From Myxococcus sp046520405 (GTDB taxonomy: Bacteria; Myxococcota; Myxococcia; Myxococcales; Myxococcaceae), in assembly GCA_046520405.1 (NCBI GenBank), contig JBKGHI010000006.1:24885-88884 (forward strand): a DNA stretch of 64,000 bases, in the 5' to 3' direction. The notes under the pieces are model-generated. The model was given only the letters and a program-made list of their open reading frames with translations. It did not search any database and had not been told where the DNA came from. The position numbers and the translations under genes are program-made. Of this stretch, positions 60,757-64,000 are shown piece by piece. Position 1 is the stretch's first letter; every line of letters starts with the position of its first letter.

Positions 60757-62031
60757 GCGCGGCTTGCGCCGGCGAGCGAGGCGCTCCGCCTGCTCCGGGT
60801 TGAGCATCTTCACGTAGGCCAGCAGACCGTCGAGGCGCGCGCGTCGTGCCTCGTCGTCACCCGCCTGCTCCTCCTGGTGCAGCATCGCCCGGAGCCGCCG
60901 CCGCTCCTGGCGTGACAAGCCCAGCGTCGCGTTCACGGTAACGCCCGTGACGCGCTGGGCGCCGCCCTGGCGTTGCACGCGCGTCTTGTCGCGGTTGACC
61001 TCGAAGCCCTCCTCCCGCACGTAGCGCGCGGCCAGCGCGCGCACCCGCTCCAGCGCCGCGAGGTCGTCACCGGAGAAGCTGAGGTCATCCGCGTAGCGCG
61101 TGTACGTGTAGCCGTATCGCCGCGCCAGGCCCGCCAGCCGCCGGTCCAGCCGCAGCAGCACCGCGTTGCACAGGCCGGGGCTGGTGGGGGCGCCCTGCAC
61201 GCAGACGCGCGGGCCCACCGGGACGTGGAAGACGGTGCCCTCCACTTCCACCGGCTGCCGTTCCGCCTCGGTCATCAACACCGCGAGCGTCGCCGCCACG
61301 GGGTAGCCGTAGCCCAGGGCGATGAGCAGGCCTCGCACGCGCGCCGAGGTGACAGAAGGAAAGAAGTCCTTCAGGTCGAGCTTCAGCACCACCCGCCGTC
61401 CCACGTGGGGCGCCGCGCCCGTCTTGATGGAGCGCTCCGCCACGAAGCCATGGGCCTGGGGGCTGACGGGGAGCTTCGACACCAGCAGCTCCAGCAGCCG
61501 GCGTTGCAGGGCCTTCAGCCGGCGCTTGGGCGCGTGAATCAGCCGGTGGCCTCCGGAGCGCTTGGGCACCGCGAACGTCACGTAGTGCCGCACCCGCTCG
61601 CGCGAGCGGTGGAGGCTGTAGTGGCGGAGCATGCCCACGGAGATGCCCAGGGCCGCGGCCACGTCCGCCTCGGTGCGCCAGACAGGCAGGCCGTAGCGGG
61701 CGAGCTGCGCCTCGTCGGGCAGCAAGTCCCGCAGGTTCCGGTTCCGCGTGCGCAGCGTGGCGGAGAACAGCCGCCGGGCCTCCGCGGCCTCCATCCACTT
61801 CTTCCGGCCCGGGGTGTAGCGGCGCTGCGGCTTGGGCAAGAGCCGCGCGTCCCGGTGAATCCGCCGGAGGTGGCCTGGCTTCAGCGGGCCGGAGGTGGTG
61901 ATTGTCTCACGCACCACGTCCAGCGGACGGCCGTTCGCGTCCAGGGGCACGTCCAGCCCGGTGGTGCTTCGCGTCACGGGGCGGTTGAACAACCCCTTGA
62001 GCCAGGACAGGGAGGCGTCGAGCCAGCTCAT
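60748..62031 (-). CDS. Retron reverse transcriptase (Mx65/Mx162-like)
   Basis: 427 residues, the length I recall for the Mx65 RT of Myxococcus xanthus. An N-terminal region of ~150 residues, longer than in short coliphage-type retrons, has LFSATLRTRNRNLRDLLP. RT motifs follow in order: VTFAVPKRSGGHRLIHAPKRRLK (RT1/2), AHGFVAERSIKTGAAPHVG (retron-specific region), VLKLDLKDFFPSVTSARV with catalytic Asp219, VCVQGAPTSPGLCNAVLLRLD (RT4), TRYADDLSFSGDD with YADD at 313-316, EVNRDKTRVQ (RT6), and the retron VTG motif RVTGVTVNATL (361-363). It starts 12 bp after the a2 repeat of the msr-msd element and primes msDNA synthesis from a branched guanosine. Confidence 0.92.
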   Translation of the reverse strand: MSWLDASLSWLKGLFNRPVTRSTTGLDVPLDANGRPLDVVRETITTSGPLKPGHLRRIHRDARLLPKPQRRYTPGRKKWMEAAEARRLFSATLRTRNRNLRDLLPDEAQLARYGLPVWRTEADVAAALGISVGMLRHYSLHRSRERVRHYVTFAVPKRSGGHRLIHAPKRRLKALQRRLLELLVSKLPVSPQAHGFVAERSIKTGAAPHVGRRVVLKLDLKDFFPSVTSARVRGLLIALGYGYPVAATLAVLMTEAERQPVEVEGTVFHVPVGPRVCVQGAPTSPGLCNAVLLRLDRRLAGLARRYGYTYTRYADDLSFSGDDLAALERVRALAARYVREEGFEVNRDKTRVQRQGGAQRVTGVTVNATLGLSRQERRRLRAMLHQEEQAGDDEARRARLDGLLAYVKMLNPEQAERLARRRKPRRS

Positions 62032-62042
62032 GGTGCTCCGGA

Positions 62043-62053
62043 AGAGGCCAGGG
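62043..62053. repeat. Retron a2 repeat
   Basis: agaggccaggg on the plus strand, the partner of a1. It lies 12 bp upstream of the RT start. Confidence 0.85.
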
Positions 62054-62175
62054 GATGACTTGCGAGGCGTTGGACCCGGGGCTCCCAGCGTTGCGTACGC
62101 TGGGACCCTGGCGAAGAGAAGGGAACAGAACTCCCCCGCGGCGAAGCACCGCGGGACGCATGGCTCATCCGCGAG

Positions 62176-62186
62176 CCCTGGCCTCT
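62176..62186. repeat. Retron a1 repeat
   Basis: ccctggcctct on the plus strand, perfectly inverted relative to 62043-62053. It lies 10 bp downstream of the SWIM-gene stop codon on the coding strand. Confidence 0.85.
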
Positions 62187-62196
62187 CCCAGGAGCG

Positions 62197-63801
62197 CTAA
62201 CCGTTATCGTCATCGCCGTCTCCCGGGTCAAGCGCCTCCGCCTGCCGCCGCCGCGCGTCCACCTCCGCCGCCCTGGCCGCGAGCGCGTCCGCCGAGGCGG
62301 GCTCGGAGCTGGTCAGCTCCCGTCGCTGGGCGCGCGCCAGGCGGCTGAGCGCGAGCAGGTGCGCGCAGGGCCCCTGGTTCAGCAGGTGCTCGTTGAAGTA
62401 ATCGCAGCCGCACCGGCCGAAGAGGAGGCGGTCCTCGTCGTTCATCACCAGCTCGATGCCCGACTGGGGACCCGCGCGGCCATGCACCACCCAGTCGCGG
62501 TAGACCACCTCCCGCGTGACGGAGCCCTCCGGCGTGGGCAGCGTGCGCACCTTGCGCGTCTCGCGCGGCGCGGCGGAGGTCACCTCCACCTCGCCCGCGG
62601 CCTCCAGGCGCCCCGCCTCCTCGCGGCGGGTGTCCGGCGGGTACATGCGGCCCAGGTCCACTGGCGTGGCGAACAGCTCGCGGTGCCGCCAGCGCCGCGC
62701 CTCCACGTCGAAGAGGGCGCGCCCGGCCGCGCACTGCGCCGCCAGGGCCCCGCGCCGCGCCACGTCCACGTCCAGGGCGGTGGCCACCTCCTCGGTCGAG
62801 GCGTGGAAGCGCTCGCGCAGCACGCCGAGCACGCGCTCCGCCAGCGCGGTGTCGCGCGACGGCTCCAGCAGCAGGTCCATGCCCGCCGTGTTCGTCCAGT
62901 GGTTCGCCGTCCACCCGGACAGGCCCAGCAGGAAGCGCACGCCGCCGGGCAGGTGCGCGACGTAGAAGTGGGGCAGCGCGCGGCCCTTCAGGTAGACGTC
63001 CACCTTCTCCGCGTAGGGCAGCAAGGGCTCCAGCAGCCGCAGCCGCCGGCGGCCCCAGGCGCGGATGATGCGCGGCTCCTGGTATCCGTGGGCCGCGCCC
63101 TTCAAGGGAACGGGGTGTTCCCAGGGCTCCAGCATCAGCCGCGCGTCCTGGCCCGGGTGCAGCTCGTAGCGCAGCGCGCGGGGGGACACCCTGGCCTTGG
63201 TGTGGCTGAGGAAACGCACCGCCGCGAGCAGGTCCACTGGCCGCACCGACAAACGGGTGCCAGGCAAGGCCATGCCACCCTGGAGCTGGAGCAGGCCCCG
63301 CACCCAGCTCTCCGGCACGTCCACCTTCTGCTCGAAGCGTCCGCCCGCGCCGGTGGTGCGCACGTCGAACCCCTCCGGGCCGATGCGCAGGTGCGTCTCG
63401 CGGGTGGAGCGCATCTCGGCCAGCGCCGCCCACAGCCAGGCGGTGAAGTCCACGTTGGTGGTGCCGCAGCGCACCTCGCCCTCGGGGGCGAAGAGGCCGC
63501 GGTCCACGATGACGAGCCCGTAGGCGCTCTGGTCCTGGCTGAAGGCCTCGAAGAAGACGCGGTCGGGATGCACGGTGATGAGCGGGTCCAGCAGGCCGCC
63601 CAGGCCCTCGTTCCACGCGTCCGAGTGCCAGATGAGCCCGCCGAGCGCCTGGAGCGCGAGCCGCAAGGACAGGACGTCCCGGGCCACGCGCGCGTGGAAG
63701 CGCACGGGGCGGTGCGAGTCCGCCGTCAGGTGGAGCTGCGCGTGCGCCCGCGTGGACTCGAACACGGAGGGCGTGGCGTAGAGGAAGCTGGAGGTGGTCA
63801 C
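62197..63801 (-). CDS. SWIM zinc-finger protein, retron accessory
   Basis: 534 residues from GTG 63801. The C-terminal zinc finger is a SWIM motif, CxCx12CxH: C464, C466, C479, H481 (FGRCGCDYFN and QGPCAHLLAL). The N-terminal ~300 residues are a mixed alpha/beta region with Trp-rich segments; a winged-helix-like part precedes the finger (DLGRMYPPDTRREEAGRLEAAGEVE). By recall, type XIII retrons pair the RT with a WHSWIM protein and an ARM-repeat protein. The GTG overlaps the stop of the upstream gene (GTGA), and the stop is only 10 bp from the msr-msd a1 repeat, so one transcript probably carries all of it. It is likely the effector or its partner in a toxin-antitoxin-like defence. Confidence 0.82.
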   Translation of the reverse strand: MTTSSFLYATPSVFESTRAHAQLHLTADSHRPVRFHARVARDVLSLRLALQALGGLIWHSDAWNEGLGGLLDPLITVHPDRVFFEAFSQDQSAYGLVIVDRGLFAPEGEVRCGTTNVDFTAWLWAALAEMRSTRETHLRIGPEGFDVRTTGAGGRFEQKVDVPESWVRGLLQLQGGMALPGTRLSVRPVDLLAAVRFLSHTKARVSPRALRYELHPGQDARLMLEPWEHPVPLKGAAHGYQEPRIIRAWGRRRLRLLEPLLPYAEKVDVYLKGRALPHFYVAHLPGGVRFLLGLSGWTANHWTNTAGMDLLLEPSRDTALAERVLGVLRERFHASTEEVATALDVDVARRGALAAQCAAGRALFDVEARRWRHRELFATPVDLGRMYPPDTRREEAGRLEAAGEVEVTSAAPRETRKVRTLPTPEGSVTREVVYRDWVVHGRAGPQSGIELVMNDEDRLLFGRCGCDYFNEHLLNQGPCAHLLALSRLARAQRRELTSSEPASADALAARAAEVDARRRQAEALDPGDGDDDNG

Positions 63802-64000
63802 GCGCCGTCTCTTTCCACGGGCAGGCCGAAGACGTGGGGGACTTCCGCGGGGCCGCGCAATTCGGGCCAGCGGGTCAGCATGCGGGCCAGGAGCGCCACC
63901 AGCGACTCCTTGGGATAGCGCGAGTCCGGCAGCGCGAAGGCGTCACGCACGCGCGGCACCAGCACGCGGGCGGCCTCCACGCCGTGGGCGGCGGCGTTGG
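63798..64000 (-). CDS. C-terminal part of the gene upstream of the SWIM protein (5' end outside window)
   Basis: The last ~67 residues of a minus-strand gene that continues past the window edge (NAAAHGVEAARVLVPRVRDAFALP then YPKESLVALLARMLTRWPELR). The composition is helical with Leu/Arg/Ala heptad-like spacing, compatible with the end of an ARM/HEAT-repeat protein, the expected third member of this retron type. That identity is a prediction. Its stop overlaps the SWIM start by 4 bp. Confidence 0.6.
   Translation of the reverse strand, partial: NAAAHGVEAARVLVPRVRDAFALPDSRYPKESLVALLARMLTRWPELRGPAEVPHVFGLPVERDGA

Larger units (their letters stand above)
62043..62186 (-). ncRNA. Retron msr-msd RNA with a1/a2 inverted repeats
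   Basis: On the minus strand the order is a1 (62186-62176, agaggccaggg), msr with a perfect 7-bp hairpin (62155-62149 pairing 62141-62135), msd with a perfect 9-bp hairpin (62105-62097 pairing 62091-62083, loop acgca) extended by a GC-rich lower stem with one mismatch, then a2 (62053-62043, ccctggcctct), an exact 11-bp complement of a1. The a1/a2 ends must pair for branching and reverse transcription in known retrons. A DNA strand of about 65 nt and an RNA of about 49 nt would fit between the hairpins, matching Mx65 in size. The branching G is probably in a gatgag or gagc context after a1; this is not proven. Confidence 0.88.

Noticed and set aside
62359..63918. Plus-strand frame of 519 codons opposite the SWIM gene
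   Set aside because: Gln/Arg/His-rich shadow without ribosome site; the SWIM CxC..CxH motif fixes the true strand.

Overview
The window is high-GC bacterial DNA that reads like a fruiting myxobacterium (Myxococcus, Corallococcus or Pyxidicoccus type; the species cannot be fixed from sequence alone). The evidence is a TPR-tailed Ser/Thr kinase fragment, a spore coat U protein, many secreted lipoproteins with lectin, RCC1, SBBP, FG-GAP and ricin-B repeats, Asp-Ala-Gly-Pro linkers, a DUF4476 protein and a Myxococcus-type retron. No rRNA, tRNA, CRISPR array or intact insertion sequence was seen.

Layout. 0-13 kb: kinase/TPR tail, a lectin-glycosidase, a Cys-rich lipoprotein, an AlkD-like protein, a divergent SDR/AraC pair, an acyltransferase and a GH114-like lipoprotein. 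13-15 kb: a secreted metalloprotease with FG-GAP repeats. 15.3-22.3 kb: a tight minus-strand four-gene operon, namely a small protein resembling type VI secretion accessories, a giant repeat protein with a ComEC-type metallo-beta-lactamase domain (carrying a 1-base frameshift), a trypsin-like protein and a membrane-anchored dual-specificity phosphatase. 22.5-33 kb: accessory region with several decayed genes (fimbrial chaperone fragment, DUF2306-like fragment, S41 peptidase with two frameshifts, SRPBCC gene with an in-frame stop) among DUF4291, DUF4476, a TrmB regulator coupled to a retropepsin/PDZ protein, and an SBBP propeller.

33-48 kb: a methyltransferase, ricin-B lectin, alpha/beta hydrolase, small lipoproteins, a VOC protein, an RCC1 lipoprotein, a PDAG-linker lipoprotein, a degenerate GyrB N-terminal paralogue, a beta-lactamase-like hydrolase, a HEAT protein and a UshA-type nucleotidase. 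48-56 kb: a possible RiPP precursor next to a B12-binding radical SAM enzyme, alpha-carbonic anhydrase, a FAD monooxygenase, an Mpo1-like protein, a secreted hypothetical and a KamA-family enzyme. 56-60.7 kb: propionyl-CoA synthetase, a GH140-like lipoprotein and a GFA-family protein.

60.7-64 kb: a retron on the minus strand. In transcription order it has a partial upstream gene, a SWIM zinc-finger gene (4-bp GTGA overlap), an msr-msd RNA with 11-bp perfect a1/a2 repeats and a 9-bp msd hairpin, and a 427-residue reverse transcriptase. The size and layout fit the Mx65/Mx162 group, and the SWIM partner fits what I recall of type XIII retrons. This and the MBL/trypsin/phosphatase operon are the two best candidates for conflict-related systems. 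Most convergent gene pairs are separated by strong GC-rich hairpins, listed as terminators.
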